DNA of 64,000 nt from Amycolatopsis sp. EV170708-02-1 (GCF_022479115.1 NZ_CP092497.1:1116001-1180000); one strand, 5' to 3'. Shown: positions 27,223 to 37,205, counted from the first letter of the stretch. A program made the numbers and translations. Notes: generated by a model not told the origin, from the sequence alone.

Positions 27223-28659
27223 CTACAGGGCCGAGCCGTCCGTCTGGAAGTCGCTCAGCGCCGCGGCCAGCTCCGGCCTGCCGCGGACGACCAGCCGCGT
27301 ACCGGTCTCGACGTGCTCTTCCTCCAGCACCTCGCCGTCGGCGTGGGCGCGGGAGACGAGTTCGCCTCGCGAGTACGGGATCAGCACCTCGACCACGACC
27401 TCCGGCCTCGGCAGCCGCTCCGCGATCACCTCGGCCAGCTCCGTGATGCCGGTGCCGGTCCGCGCCGACACCTGCACCGAACCGGCCAGCTGGTGCCGCA
27501 ACCGGGCCAGCGACACCTCGTCGGCGGCGTCGGCCTTGTTGATCACCAGCAGCTCCGGCGGGAGCGGCTCGGAACGGCGCTTCGTGATCTCGGCGAGCAC
27601 TTCGCGCACCGCGTTGACCTGCTCCTCCGGCGTCGGGTCGGCCCCGTCGACGACGTGCACGAGCAGGTCGGCGCTCGCCGCCTCCTCCAGCGTCGACCGG
27701 AACGCGTCCACCAGCTGGTGCGGCAGGTGCCGGACGAAACCGACGGTGTCGGTCAGCGTGTAGGTGCGGCCGTCGGGGGTCTGCGCCCGCCGGGTCGTCG
27801 GATCCAGCGTGGCGAACAGCGCGTCCTCGACCAGCACCCCGGCGCCGGTCAGCGCGTTGAGCAGGCTCGACTTGCCGGCGTTGGTGTAACCGACGATCGC
27901 GACGCTCGGCACCTCGTTGGCCACCCGGCGACCGCGTTTGGTCTCGCGGATGGTGTCCATCGCGGCGATCTCGCGGCGCAGCTTGGCCACGCGCTTGTTA
28001 ATCCGGCGGCGGTCGGTTTCGAGCTTCGTCTCACCGGGACCACGCAGACCCACACCACCGTTGGCGCCACCGGCCCGGCCACCGGCCTGCCGGGACAGCG
28101 CCGCACCCCACCCGCGAAGCCGCGGGATCAGGTACTGAAGCTGGGCCAGCTCGACCTGTGCCTTGCCCTCCTTGGAGCGGGCGTGCTGCGCGAAGATGTC
28201 GAGGATCAGGGCGGTGCGGTCGATGACCTTCACCTTGACCTTCTCCTCCAGCTGGCGCAGCTGACCGGGCGAAAGCTCACCGTCGCAGATCACCGTGTCG
28301 GCACCGGTGGCCGCCACGATGTCCCGCAGCTCCTTGACCTTGCCCGAGCCGATGTAGGTGGCGGGATCCGGGCGGATCCGCCGCTGCACCAGGCCTTCCA
28401 GCACCTCGGAGCCGGCCGTTTCGGCCAGTCGCGCGAGCTCGGCGAGCGAGGCCTCGGACTGGAGGGCGCTGCCCTCGGTCCACACACCGACCAGAACGAC
28501 GCGCTCCAGGCGCAACTGCCGGTATTCGACCTCGGTGACATCCGCGAGTTCGGTGGACAGGCCCGCTACCCGGCGGAGCGAGGCGCGGTCCTCGAGCTCC
28601 AGTTCGCCGGTCGATGGGTCCATGTCGTCGTTCAGATCGTTGTGTGTCAGTTCCGTCAT
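27223..28659 (-). CDS. hflX: ribosome-associated GTPase HflX
   Basis: A 478-residue GTPase. The HflX N-terminal domain ends in the glycine-rich RLRGWGAALSRQAGG and GLRGPGETKLETDRR segment. The G domain follows with P-loop GYTNAGKSS, DTVGFVRHLP and NKAD. HflX splits stalled 70S ribosomes during stress. It lies in the order hflX-regulator-dapF-miaA as in mycobacteria. The start at 28659 places the acidic N-terminus before the conserved domain. Confidence 0.95.
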   Translation of the reverse strand: MTELTHNDLNDDMDPSTGELELEDRASLRRVAGLSTELADVTEVEYRQLRLERVVLVGVWTEGSALQSEASLAELARLAETAGSEVLEGLVQRRIRPDPATYIGSGKVKELRDIVAATGADTVICDGELSPGQLRQLEEKVKVKVIDRTALILDIFAQHARSKEGKAQVELAQLQYLIPRLRGWGAALSRQAGGRAGGANGGVGLRGPGETKLETDRRRINKRVAKLRREIAAMDTIRETKRGRRVANEVPSVAIVGYTNAGKSSLLNALTGAGVLVEDALFATLDPTTRRAQTPDGRTYTLTDTVGFVRHLPHQLVDAFRSTLEEAASADLLVHVVDGADPTPEEQVNAVREVLAEITKRRSEPLPPELLVINKADAADEVSLARLRHQLAGSVQVSARTGTGITELAEVIAERLPRPEVVVEVLIPYSRGELVSRAHADGEVLEEEHVETGTRLVVRGRPELAAALSDFQTDGSAL

Positions 28660-28702
28660 CGTGCCTCCATGGTCCCACGTTTCGGCGGCGGGACCGAATT
28701 CA

Positions 28703-29200
28703 TTACCTGCTGGGATACTTCGACAGGTAGATGGCCGTGCGTTTCGCTTCCGGGTCGGCCGGCCGGGAGATGAAGTCGTCGACGAGCTCCATCAGCCGTG
28801 TTTCGAACTCGGCGATCTGCTCGTCCGGTACCTGGACGACCAGGCGCGTCTGCTGCACCTCGTCGAATCCCACCTCGGCGATCTCGGCCAGATAAGCCTC
28901 GAAGATCGCCTGATCGATCCCCCTGTCGCGGGAATCAAGATGCCACGACAACCCGGTCGAGCGATACGGAATTTCTTTCGCACCGCGCGTGCCGCGTCGC
29001 GGCGGGAGCGCTTCGAGGAACCCTGTGTCGACGAGCTTGCGCACATGGTGCAGCGTCGTCGCCGGGTCACGATCGAGCCGTTCGGCGAGTTCCTTGTTGG
29101 TCAGCGCCTCGGAGTAGGTCAACCGGATGATGCGCAGCCTTATTCCGGAGGCCATCGCGGCGATCTCGGCCTCGGTGGCGGCGCGTCGTGGAGTGGGCAC
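28703..29200 (-). CDS. ArsR-like winged-helix regulator
   Basis: A 165-residue protein with an N-terminal winged helix (about 20-75: LRIIRLTYSEALTNKELAER, then TTLHHVRKLVDTGFLE). The C-terminal half is helical and probably dimerises. It is divergent from the MFS transporter gene; the palindrome at 29221-29244 lies between them and overlaps a TTGACA, so repression of the transporter is the likely role. Confidence 0.88.
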   Translation of the reverse strand: MPTPRRAATEAEIAAMASGIRLRIIRLTYSEALTNKELAERLDRDPATTLHHVRKLVDTGFLEALPPRRGTRGAKEIPYRSTGLSWHLDSRDRGIDQAIFEAYLAEIAEVGFDEVQQTRLVVQVPDEQIAEFETRLMELVDDFISRPADPEAKRTAIYLSKYPSR

Positions 29201-29220
29201 CGGGACAGCCTAGAGCGATA

Positions 29221-29244
29221 AGTGATTGACAGTTTCCAATCACT
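29221..29244. promoter_or_regulatory. operator with overlapping -35 for the MFS gene
   Basis: agtgattg (29221-29228) and caatcact (29237-29244) are a perfect inverted repeat with an eight-base spacer. ttgaca (29226-29231), a consensus -35, lies inside, so binding would block the MFS promoter. Confidence 0.7.
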
Positions 29245-29261
29245 CACGCCAAGGTGGCGTC

Positions 29262-30506
29262 GTGCGCAGAGACTCCCTCTTCTTCCACGCGGACTTCCGG
29301 CGGCTCTGGGCGGGTGACACGGCCAGCCAAATGGGGGCTTTCGCCGGTCACACGGTGATTCCCCTGCTCGCGGCCACCGTGCTGGCCGCGACGCCGTTCC
29401 AGATGGGACTGCTGACCGCGGCCGAGACCGTCGCGTTCCTGATCATCGGGCTGCCCGCCGGGGTGTGGGTCGACCGGATGCGGCGGCGGATGCTGATGCT
29501 GCGGGCCGACTTCGTCCGCGCGGCGTTGCTGTTCACCGTTCCGCTCGCCTGGTGGGTGGGGGTCCTGTCGCTGACGCAGCTGATCGTGGTCGCCACGCTC
29601 GTCGGCGTCGCGACGGTGTTCTTCGACGTCGCCTACCAGTCGTATCTGCCGTCGCTGGTCGGCCGGGAACACCTGCTCGAAGGCAACGCGAAACTCCAGG
29701 CGAGCCAGTCGGTCGCGTTCCTGACCGGACCGGGTGTCGGCGGCGGGCTCGTGCAGCTGGCGGGCGCGGCCAACGCCGTCCTGATGACCGGGGTGGGCTT
29801 CCTGACCTCCGCGCTCTGCCTGCTGCGGATCCGCACCGTCGAAGAAGTTCCCGAGCAGCATGAAGACGCGAAGCTGCTCCCCCAGATCGCCGAGGGACTG
29901 CGGTTCGTGTTCACCGACGCGGCTCTGCGCTCGATCGTCGCCTGCACCGCGACGGCCAACCTGGCCAACGGAGCCTTCACCACCGTGCAGATCCTGTTCC
30001 TGAACCGGGAACTCGGCCTGTCACCGGCGATCATCGGCGTCGTGCTGGCGACCGGTGGCGTGGGCGGGATCATCGGGGCGATCCTGGCCGGGCGCATCAC
30101 CCGGCGGATCGGGCAAGCCCGCTCGATCTGGTTCGTCCCCTTGCTGACCTGGCCGTTCCACTTGCTGCTGCCGCTCGCCGCGCCGGGCTGGCGGATCGTG
30201 CTGTTCCCCGCGGCGCTGGCGATCGCGGGGTTCGGGATCATCGTCTACAACGTCGCGCAGGTGTCGTACCGGCAGGCCGTCTGCCCGGACCGGCTGCTCG
30301 GCCGCATGAACGCCAGCGTGCGCTTCGTGGTGTGGGGGATGCTGCCGCTGGGCGGGCTGATCGGCGGTGTGCTCGGCGAGGCGATCGGGATCCGGGGAAC
30401 GCTGTGGTTCGCCGCGGCCGGAGAGGCGGCCGCGGTGTTGTGGGTGGTCTTCTCGCCGATCCGGAAACTGCGCGACCTGCCGCGCGAACCGATCGCGGTC
30501 GGCTAA
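29262..30506 (+). CDS. MFS transporter (EntS/MFS_3-like)
   Basis: A 414-residue carrier with about twelve membrane helices. It begins FRRLWAGDTASQMGAFAGH, the usual start of the enterobactin-exporter-like MFS group, and has the inter-domain RRRMLMLRADFVRA motif A. Probably a drug or siderophore exporter; the substrate is unknown. I chose GTG 29262 (AAGGTGG upstream) rather than TTG 29226, which lies in the operator. It overlaps the dapF stop by four bases. Confidence 0.88.
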   Translation: MRRDSLFFHADFRRLWAGDTASQMGAFAGHTVIPLLAATVLAATPFQMGLLTAAETVAFLIIGLPAGVWVDRMRRRMLMLRADFVRAALLFTVPLAWWVGVLSLTQLIVVATLVGVATVFFDVAYQSYLPSLVGREHLLEGNAKLQASQSVAFLTGPGVGGGLVQLAGAANAVLMTGVGFLTSALCLLRIRTVEEVPEQHEDAKLLPQIAEGLRFVFTDAALRSIVACTATANLANGAFTTVQILFLNRELGLSPAIIGVVLATGGVGGIIGAILAGRITRRIGQARSIWFVPLLTWPFHLLLPLAAPGWRIVLFPAALAIAGFGIIVYNVAQVSYRQAVCPDRLLGRMNASVRFVVWGMLPLGGLIGGVLGEAIGIRGTLWFAAAGEAAAVLWVVFSPIRKLRDLPREPIAVG

Positions 30507-31327
30507 CCGAGCCCGGCCCACCAGGTTTCGTCGAGTTCGCCGCGCGCGACGATCTCCGCCGGCCCGGTCAGCGTGGATCCGCCTCGGCGGACCTCGACCA
30601 CCACGCGGCCGCCGGGGATGTCGACGGTCGCCTCACCGGTGTCGGTGCCCGCGAGGTGCAGGGCGGCGGCGACCGCGGCGACCGTGCCGGTGCCGCAGGA
30701 CCGCGTCTCGCCGACGCCGCGTTCGTGGACGCGCATCTTCAGCGCGTCTTCGCCCAGCAGGTTGATGAACTCGAGGTTCACGCCGTCGGGGAACACGTCG
30801 GAGTCGAAGTCGGGCTGGTCGCGCAGATCGAGCACGTCGACGTCGTCGTCGACGACCGACACCAGGTGCGGATTGCCGACGTTCACCGCGACCCCGGAGA
30901 ACGGCTTGCCCGCGACCACGGTGACCGAGGTGCCGGTGATCGTCGCCGGTCCCATCTGCACGGTCACCGAACCGTCCGCGTGCATCCGCACCGGCCGGTC
31001 ACCGGCGCGGGTGCCGATGACGAAGTCGCGCTCGGACACGAGCCCGGAATCGACGAGGTGGCGGACGAAGACGCGGACACCGTTGCCGCACATCTCCGCG
31101 ATGGACCCGTCGGCGTTGCGGTAGTCCATGAACCATTCGCCCTCGGACTCGACCCCCAAGGCGGCCGAGCGCACGACACGAAGCACACCGTCGGCACCGA
31201 GACCACGCTGACGGTCGCACAACGCGGCCACCCGCGCTTCGGTCAGCTCGAGGCGGCCGTCGGGGTCGGGAAGCAGCACGAAATCGTTCTGTGTGCCGTG
31301 TCCCTTGAGGAATTCGATGCCGCCCAT
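30503..31327 (-). CDS. dapF: diaminopimelate epimerase
   Basis: A 274-residue PLP-independent epimerase converting LL- to meso-diaminopimelate for lysine and peptidoglycan. The two catalytic cysteines are in EMCGNGVR (about residue 82) and RSCGTGT (about residue 212), and the GHGTQNDFV start is typical. It lies directly downstream of miaA (10-base gap) in one operon. Confidence 0.96.
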   Translation of the reverse strand: MGGIEFLKGHGTQNDFVLLPDPDGRLELTEARVAALCDRQRGLGADGVLRVVRSAALGVESEGEWFMDYRNADGSIAEMCGNGVRVFVRHLVDSGLVSERDFVIGTRAGDRPVRMHADGSVTVQMGPATITGTSVTVVAGKPFSGVAVNVGNPHLVSVVDDDVDVLDLRDQPDFDSDVFPDGVNLEFINLLGEDALKMRVHERGVGETRSCGTGTVAAVAAALHLAGTDTGEATVDIPGGRVVVEVRRGGSTLTGPAEIVARGELDETWWAGLG

Positions 31328-31337
31328 GGCCCCAAGA

Positions 31338-32240
31338 TTACTGGGCCACCGCTTCGAGGACGCGTGCGGCCAGCCGCTCCGAACCGCCGTCGAACCAGCG
31401 GATGCGCTTGTCCCGCCGGAACCAGGAACGTTGTCTCCGCACGAACCTCCGGGTGGCCTGCGCGGTGGCCGCCGAGGCGGCCTGGAAGTCGCCGTCGCCG
31501 TCGATGGCGGCGATCACCTGGTGGTAGCCCAGTGCCCTCGACGCGGTGAGCCCGTCACGGAGTCCCCGGCCCAGCAACGTCCGGACCTCGTCGACCAGTC
31601 CGGCCTCGAACATGAGCTCCACCCGGCGATCGACGCGGACGTCGAGTTCCGCCGGTTCGCGGTCGATGCCGATCAGGACGGTGTCGTAGCGCGCGGGTCC
31701 CGGTTTCGGCAGGTTCGCCGAGAACGGTTCGCCGGTGATCTCGATGACCTCCAGCGCGCGCACGATCCGGCGGCTGTTGGTCGGCAGGATGGCCGTGGCG
31801 GCGACGGGGTCCAGTTCCGTGAGCCGGGCGTGCATCGCGGCGACCCCGATTTCGTCGGCTTCGGCGGTCAGCCGGGCACGCACGTCCGGATCGGTGCCCG
31901 GGAACTTGAGGTCGTCGAGCACGGCTTGGACGTACAGCCCCGACCCGCCGGCGAGGATCGGCACGCGGCCGGCGGCGAGGAGTTCTTCGATGCGTTGACG
32001 TGCGTCGCGCTGGTACGCGGCGACGGACGCCGTCTCGGTGACGTCGAGGACGTCCAGCAGGTGATGCGGAACGCCTCGCCGCTCCTCGACGGTCGCCTTG
32101 GCCGTCCCGATGTCCATCCCGCGGTAGAGCTGCAGCGCGTCGGCGTTGACCACCTCACCCCCGAGGGTGAGGGCGAGTTCGACCGCCAGCGCGGTCTTCC
32201 CGGTCGCCGTGGGCCCGACGACCGCGACCGGCCGGATCAC
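31338..32240 (-). CDS. miaA: tRNA dimethylallyltransferase
   Basis: A 300-residue enzyme that transfers dimethylallyl to A37 of tRNAs reading UNN codons. The P-loop [10 protein letters not shown] (residues 9-18), [17 protein letters not shown] and the [12 protein letters not shown] segment are present. Its start overlaps the upstream gene stop by four bases. The methylthiolation partner miaB lies at 35693. Confidence 0.96.
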   Translation of the reverse strand: MIRPVAVVGPTATGKTALAVELALTLGGEVVNADALQLYRGMDIGTAKATVEERRGVPHHLLDVLDVTETASVAAYQRDARQRIEELLAAGRVPILAGGSGLYVQAVLDDLKFPGTDPDVRARLTAEADEIGVAAMHARLTELDPVAATAILPTNSRRIVRALEVIEITGEPFSANLPKPGPARYDTVLIGIDREPAELDVRVDRRVELMFEAGLVDEVRTLLGRGLRDGLTASRALGYHQVIAAIDGDGDFQAASAATAQATRRFVRRQRSWFRRDKRIRWFDGGSERLAARVLEAVAQ

Positions 32241-32926
32241 GCGTGTTCCCAGACCGCGACGTGGTAGCCGACGCCGAACGGCGCGGCCGAGTAGAGGACC
32301 TCGGCCGTCCAGTCCCCGTCCGCCGCCAGACCGGCGAGGACCTGCCAGGGCACGCGGCCCCCGGCCCCGAGTTCGGCGGCCAAGGCGGGGTCGAGCGCGG
32401 CCAGCGCCTCCGTGTCGGCCTTGGCCAGTGCGTCGCGGACCCCGGCGTCGAAACCCTCCGCGCGCGCGTCCTCACCCCCGGGGGAACGGGGCCCGTGCCT
32501 GCTCGAACCGTCGCCGAGAACGAGCACCGCGGGGTGGTCCCCCACCGCACGGGCGAACTGTTCGCACTGGTCGGCGGGAGTGGCGGGATCCACGAGGTGG
32601 ACCCGGACGGACGACGCGCCGCCCTGTTCACGAAGCCAGCCGGCGACGAGCGCGGGCAACGGCAGCTCGGTTTCGGGCGCCGTCACCCGGCTGAGTGAGA
32701 CTCCGAGGTCGACGCCGAAACCGCGGAAAGAGCCGCTCGCGTGTTCCGGCACTTCGGGCGCGCCGGCGGCCGCGCCGATGACGACCCAGTCCGGCGAAGC
32801 ACTGGTCAGGCGCCTCGCCGCGGCGAGGCAGGCTTCGCGCAGCTCGGCGCACTCGTCCGCCGCTCCGGCGGCGAGTTCGGGGATGAGCAACGGGGGCTGC
32901 GGGAGCATGGCGACACGGCGGATCAC
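32237..32926 (-). CDS. class III extradiol dioxygenase-like (LigB-fold) protein
   Basis: About 229 residues. [15 protein letters not shown] resembles the start of the LigB-fold family, and [14 protein letters not shown] resembles its metal/His region, but I cannot confirm the full set of metal ligands. Mycobacteria have a homologous gene (Rv2728c) at the same place, between miaA and the DUF349 gene. GTG 32926 was chosen; ATG 32908 is an alternative. Coupled to miaA by a four-base overlap. Confidence 0.75.
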   Translation of the reverse strand: MIRRVAMLPQPPLLIPELAAGAADECAELREACLAAARRLTSASPDWVVIGAAAGAPEVPEHASGSFRGFGVDLGVSLSRVTAPETELPLPALVAGWLREQGGASSVRVHLVDPATPADQCEQFARAVGDHPAVLVLGDGSSRHGPRSPGGEDARAEGFDAGVRDALAKADTEALAALDPALAAELGAGGRVPWQVLAGLAADGDWTAEVLYSAAPFGVGYHVAVWEHA

Positions 32927-33061
32927 GGCCGCCGACGTTACCTTCCCCGCCTCCGGAGACGGGCAACCGACCGACACAGGGGGTCCACCGGAAGTAGGAT
33001 CACTGCCCTCTGGTGATTCATCCGGTTCCACGGTGGACGCTGAGCTGCTTGAATGCCGCAA

Positions 33062-33138
33062 GGGGTTGATACCCCCGAAGCAAGACGGCAACGCATTACC
33101 CGGCCCCGCCGCTAGGCGGGGCGCCCGCGCCAGCGGGC
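33062..33138 (+). other. structured 5' leader upstream of the DUF349 gene
   Basis: Three tight hairpins follow one another within 80 bases: ggggt-tgat-acccc (33062-33075), ccccgcc-gcta-ggcgggg (33104-33121) and gcccgc-gcca-gcgggc (33123-33138), ending 23 bases before the start codon. I do not recognise a known riboswitch or the 6C RNA pattern. Confidence 0.45.
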
Positions 33139-33161
33139 GTACAGGCGATAAGGAGCCTGCG

Positions 33162-34475
33162 ATGGCCCAGGAGAACACGTCCACCGGTACCCCGGCACCG
33201 CACCCGGTACCGCACGCGCTCGGTGGCGGGCATCCCGCACCCCCCGTGCCGCCCGCCGAGCCCAGCCCGTCCGCTTGGGGCAGGGTCGACGAAGAAGGAA
33301 CGGTCTACGTGACCACACCCGACGGCGAGCGCGCGGTCGGTGTCTGGCAGGCCGGGAGCCCGGACGAGGGTCTGCTCCACTACGCGCGCCGCTTCGACGA
33401 CCTGCGCACCGAGGTCGAGCTGCTGGAGACGCGGCTGGAGTCCGGCGCGGGCGACCCGAAGCACGCGCTGGCGACGGCCACGCAGCTGCGTGACGGCCTC
33501 GCCGAAGCCGCCGTCGTCGGCGACATCGCCGCGCTGAACGGCCGCATCGAGCAGGTCATCGCCCACGCCGAGAAGGCGCTGGCCTCGGCCAAGCAGGAGC
33601 GTGAGGAAGCCCGCGCGGCCGCCGTCGTCCGCAAGCAGGCCCTCGCCGACGAGGCCGAGAAGCTCGCCGCCGAGTCGACCCAGTGGAAGGCGGCCGGCGA
33701 CCGGCTGCGCGCGATCCTGGACGAGTGGAAGACCGTCAAGGGTGTCGACCGCAAGACCGACGACGAACTGTGGAAGCGGTTCTCCAAGGCCCGTGAGGCG
33801 TTCAACCGCCGCCGCGGCTCGCATTTCGCCGAGCTCGACAAGCAGCGCGCGGGCGCCAAGCACCGCAAGGAAGAGCTGATCGCCGAGGCCGAATCGCTCT
33901 CGGAGTCGTCGGACTGGGGCGAGACGGCGGGTCGCTACAAGGACCTGATGACCGAGTGGAAGGCCGCCGGCCGGGCCCCCAAGGACAGCGACGAGGCGCT
34001 CTGGCAGCGGTTCCGCGCCGCGCAGGACAAGTTCTTCGCCCGGCGGTCCGCGGTGTTCTCCGAGCGGGACGCCGAGTTCGCGACCAACGCGCAGCAGAAG
34101 GAAGAACTCCTCGTCGAGGCCGAGAAGATCGATCCCGCCTCGAACCTGGAGGCGGCGAAGCAGCACATGCGGCGCATCCAGGACCAGTGGGACGAGATCG
34201 GCAAGGTCCCGCGCGAGCGCATCCGCGAGCTGGACGGGCGGCTGAAGGCCGTGCAGGACGCGATCAAATCGGCCGAGGACAGCAAGTGGCGGCGCACCGA
34301 CCCGGAGGCGCAGGCCAGGGCGGCCCAGTTCCGCGAGCGGGTCGAGCAGTTCGAGTCGCAGGCGGCCAAGGCCCGTGCGGCGGGCGACGAGCGGCGCGCG
34401 AAGAAGGCGGACGAGCAGGCCGCGCAGTGGCGTGAGTGGCTCGAGGCGGCGGAGGCGGCCATCGCGGACCGCTGA
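33162..34475 (+). CDS. DUF349 coiled-coil protein (Rv2731-like)
   Basis: A 437-residue protein. After a Pro-rich N-terminus it consists of long charged helices with several DUF349 units (AAGDRLRAILDEWKTVKGVD, GRYKDLMTEWKAAGRAP, IQDQWDEIGKVPRERI). ATG 33162 follows AAGGAG. The family's function is not established; the mycobacterial homologue Rv2731 occupies the same spot. It is the only plus-strand gene in this core block and has the structured leader at 33062. Confidence 0.85.
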   Translation: MAQENTSTGTPAPHPVPHALGGGHPAPPVPPAEPSPSAWGRVDEEGTVYVTTPDGERAVGVWQAGSPDEGLLHYARRFDDLRTEVELLETRLESGAGDPKHALATATQLRDGLAEAAVVGDIAALNGRIEQVIAHAEKALASAKQEREEARAAAVVRKQALADEAEKLAAESTQWKAAGDRLRAILDEWKTVKGVDRKTDDELWKRFSKAREAFNRRRGSHFAELDKQRAGAKHRKEELIAEAESLSESSDWGETAGRYKDLMTEWKAAGRAPKDSDEALWQRFRAAQDKFFARRSAVFSERDAEFATNAQQKEELLVEAEKIDPASNLEAAKQHMRRIQDQWDEIGKVPRERIRELDGRLKAVQDAIKSAEDSKWRRTDPEAQARAAQFRERVEQFESQAAKARAAGDERRAKKADEQAAQWREWLEAAEAAIADR

Positions 34476-34488
34476 TCCGGGTCCGTCC

Positions 34489-34544
34489 GTGAAGGCCTCC
34501 TTTCCTACCCTGAACGTAGTGAAGGAGGCCTTCACTACGTTCAG
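34489..34544. terminator. two overlapping alternative hairpins (intergenic repeat)
   Basis: Hairpin A pairs gtgaaggcctcctt (34489-34502) with aaggaggccttcac (34522-34535). Hairpin B pairs ctgaacgtagtgaagg (34510-34525) with ccttcactacgttcag (34529-34544), also perfect. They share 34522-34535 and cannot form together. It lies 14 bases after the DUF349 gene. Confidence 0.75.
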
Positions 34545-34634
34545 GCGCCGACCTCTCGGCTGAGCGCTTCCGCGCGTCTTGTGATGGTGCAAGTGGGACT
34601 CGCGGTAAGGCTCCGGCAAGATGAGGGGAACTCC

Positions 34635-34669
34635 GAGGGACTCTGGGTCCCTCAAGGAGTCCTTCACGG
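34635..34669. repeat. degenerate copy of the intergenic palindrome family
   Basis: gagggac-tctgg-gtccctc (34635-34653) followed by aaggagtccttcacgg matches the inner part and right arm of the perfect palindrome at 55928-55982, while its left arm is shortened. The rest of 34545-34785 shows no gene to me. Confidence 0.6.
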
Positions 34670-34785
34670 CCCACGGCCGGCCTTCGCGGGCCAGCAGGTC
34701 GCCTGTCACTCCACTGTGGAGGGATGGCTAGCACCTTCGTGCGTATTCGAGCGCTCTCCGCGCTCAACCGTGGTCGACTTCGATC

Positions 34786-35238
34786 ATGAACCAGACACTG
34801 ATTCCCCCAGTACGCCGGGCGTTCGCCGCCCTGGCGATCAGTTGTGCTCTGGTGGCCGGGCTCGCCCCGGCCGCGTCGGCGACGGCTGCCCCGGCACCTG
34901 CCCCGGTCTCCGCCGAAGCGGGCAAGAAGAAGGTCAAACTCGACGCCTCCCTCAGCAAGAAACAGGTCAAGGTCAACGAAAAGGTCACCCTCAAGGGGAC
35001 GCTGAAGGCCCTGGAAGGCGCAGACGGGACGGACAGCCTCGAAGCGATCATCGTGCAGCAGCTTCAGGGCAGCGTGTGGGTGAACATCGCCGACACCACC
35101 TGCCGGCCCAACTCGACGTTCTCGCTGAAGCTGAGCTTCTCCCTCAGCGCGGTGATCACGCTGCGGGCCTACCACCCCGAAACGACGCTCTACGCGAGCG
35201 CGTACACGTCCAGCAACCTCACCTTGCGCGTCGGCTAA
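34786..35238 (+). CDS. secreted hypothetical protein
   Basis: A 150-residue protein with a clear signal peptide (RRAFAALAISCALVAGLAPA, cleavage near ASA-TA) and a mature domain of beta strands (KKVKLDASLSKKQVKVNEKV, then TFSLKLSFSL), like a small immunoglobulin-type fold. Only one Cys remains in the mature part. Function unknown. It converges on the Rv2732c-like gene with a four-base overlap. Confidence 0.75.
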   Translation: MNQTLIPPVRRAFAALAISCALVAGLAPAASATAAPAPAPVSAEAGKKKVKLDASLSKKQVKVNEKVTLKGTLKALEGADGTDSLEAIIVQQLQGSVWVNIADTTCRPNSTFSLKLSFSLSAVITLRAYHPETTLYASAYTSSNLTLRVG

Positions 35239-35696
35239 CTCCGCGAGAAGGCCGCACGCATCCAGTAGATGGCCAGCGCGACGGTGGCGATCCAGGCGAC
35301 GAGCAGCCCGATGCCAGGACCGCCACCGGCCGCGCCGGTCGCGTTCGAGGACTGCTGGGACCAGATCGCGAGCATCCCGTCGACGGAGGCGAACCAGCCG
35401 CCCGCGGCGCAGACCCAGGCCAGCCACCAGCGGCGGGTCACCAGCGTGACGGCGCCGACGAACACCCCGATACCGGTGGAGGTCGCGGCGAACAGCTGCG
35501 GGATCCCGCCGCCCCGGCCGAGCAGCACCTCCCAGCCGGCGTGCTCGCCGACCCAGGGCAGCAGCTGGGCGATCAGCAGCACGAACACCAGCACGGCGAT
35601 GGAGAACCCGCGCCTGCCCAGCTCGATCGTCTTGGCCGCGCGCTCACCGACTTCGTCGATCTCCGCGGCGAGTTCGTCGATCTTCGGTTCGGTCAC
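35235..35696 (-). CDS. Rv2732c-like membrane protein
   Basis: A 153-residue protein: an acidic N-terminal helix ([20 protein letters not shown]) followed by four membrane helices (for example [19 protein letters not shown]). It lies immediately after miaB in the same position as mycobacterial Rv2732c. GTG 35696 overlaps the miaB stop (GTGA), favouring it over the GTG at 35705. Function unknown. Confidence 0.82.
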   Translation of the reverse strand: MTEPKIDELAAEIDEVGERAAKTIELGRRGFSIAVLVFVLLIAQLLPWVGEHAGWEVLLGRGGGIPQLFAATSTGIGVFVGAVTLVTRRWWLAWVCAAGGWFASVDGMLAIWSQQSSNATGAAGGGPGIGLLVAWIATVALAIYWMRAAFSRS

Positions 35697-37174
35697 AGCG
35701 CACACCCGCTCACCGGTTCCGGCGTGACGGCCGGGGCGCCGAAGCCCGGCAGGCCCAGCGTCACACCGTTGGTCTTCGGCCGGAGCCCGGCCTCGGAGTT
35801 GTCGCCCGCCTTGGTGCGGCGGTGCGACAGCAGATCACCGTCGGCGACGAGGTGGTGCGGGGCACCGTAGGTCACCACGGTCTCGACGACGTCGCCCGGG
35901 CGCACCAGGCGATCCACCTGCGGCCCCGTCGGCGTGAAGTGGACGAGCCTGCCGTCACGGGCGCGGCCGCTCATCCGCTGCGTCTCGGTGTCCTTGCGGC
36001 CCTCGCCGGAGGCGACCAGCAGCTCGACCCGCCGCCCGACGATCTTCTTGTTCTCGTCCCAGGAGATGTCGTTCTGCAGTTTCACGAGCCGTTCGTAGCG
36101 CTCCTGCACGACCTCCTTCGGCAGCTGCCCGTCCATCTCGGCGGCGGGCGTGCCCGGCCGGATCGAGTACTGGAAGGTGAACGCGCTGGAGAACCGCGCC
36201 TGCGCGACGACGTCGAGCGTCGCCTGGAAGTCTTCCTCGGTCTCGCCGGGGAAGCCGACGATGATGTCGGTGGTGATCGCGGCGTCGGGCATGGACTCGC
36301 GCACGCGGTCGAGGAGCTTGAGGTAGCGCGCCGAGCGGTAGGACCGCTTCATCTCGCGCAGCACCCGGTCCGAACCGGACTGCAGCGGCATGTGCAGCTG
36401 GTGGCATACGTTCGGCGTCTCGGCCATCGCGTCGATGACGTCCTCGGTGAACGCCGCCGGATGCGGCGAGGTGAAGCGGACGCGCTCCAGCCCGTCCACC
36501 GAACCGCAGGCGCGCAGCAGCTTCCCGAAGGCGAGCCGGTCGCCGAATTCGACGCCGTACGAGTTCACGTTCTGGCCGAGCAGGGTCACTTCCAGCACGC
36601 CTTCGGCGACGAGCGCCTCGACCTCGGCGAGGATCTCGCCGGGACGGCGGTCGCGTTCCTTGCCGCGCAGCGCCGGGACGATGCAGAAGGTGCAGGTGTT
36701 GTTGCAGCCGACCGAAATCGACACCCAGCCCGCGTACGCCGAGTCGCGTTTCGCCGGGAGCGTCGAAGGGAAGGTCTCGAGCGATTCGAGGATCTCGACC
36801 TCGGCCTCGGCGTTGTGCCGCGCGCGCTCCAGCAGCGTCGGCAGCGAACCGATGTTGTGCGTGCCGAAGACGACGTCGACCCAGGGCGCGCGCTTGACGA
36901 TCTCGCCGCGGTCCTTCTGCGCGAGGCAGCCGCCGACGGCGATCTGCATGTCCGGCTTCGCGGTCTTCTGCGGGCGCAGATGGCCGAGGGTGCCGTACAG
37001 CTTGTTGTCCGCGTTCTCCCGCACCGCGCAGGTGTTGAACACGATCAGGTCGGGTGTGGCCTCGCCGTCACCCGGAACGTAGCCGGCGTCCTCGAGCTGC
37101 CCGGCAAGACGTTCGGAGTCATGCACGTTCATCTGGCAGCCGAAGGTGCGGATCTGGTAAGTGCGCGCGCTCAT
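35693..37174 (-). CDS. miaB: tRNA-2-methylthio-N6-dimethylallyladenosine synthase
   Basis: A 493-residue radical-SAM methylthiotransferase acting after MiaA. The N-terminal MTTase domain has Cys in TFGCQMN and FNTCAVRE, the radical SAM cluster motif is CNNTCTFC, and a TRAM domain ends the protein. ATG 37174 gives the canonical [16 protein letters not shown] start; the ORF extends further upstream without support. Coupled to the membrane protein gene downstream. Confidence 0.96.
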   Translation of the reverse strand: MSARTYQIRTFGCQMNVHDSERLAGQLEDAGYVPGDGEATPDLIVFNTCAVRENADNKLYGTLGHLRPQKTAKPDMQIAVGGCLAQKDRGEIVKRAPWVDVVFGTHNIGSLPTLLERARHNAEAEVEILESLETFPSTLPAKRDSAYAGWVSISVGCNNTCTFCIVPALRGKERDRRPGEILAEVEALVAEGVLEVTLLGQNVNSYGVEFGDRLAFGKLLRACGSVDGLERVRFTSPHPAAFTEDVIDAMAETPNVCHQLHMPLQSGSDRVLREMKRSYRSARYLKLLDRVRESMPDAAITTDIIVGFPGETEEDFQATLDVVAQARFSSAFTFQYSIRPGTPAAEMDGQLPKEVVQERYERLVKLQNDISWDENKKIVGRRVELLVASGEGRKDTETQRMSGRARDGRLVHFTPTGPQVDRLVRPGDVVETVVTYGAPHHLVADGDLLSHRRTKAGDNSEAGLRPKTNGVTLGLPGFGAPAVTPEPVSGCAL

Positions 37175-37205
37175 CTCGCCTTCGAGGGTACGCGGGCGGG
37201 GTTCC

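Noticed and set aside
33062..33138. 6C RNA
   Set aside because: The hairpin loops are not runs of six or more C, which defines that RNA.
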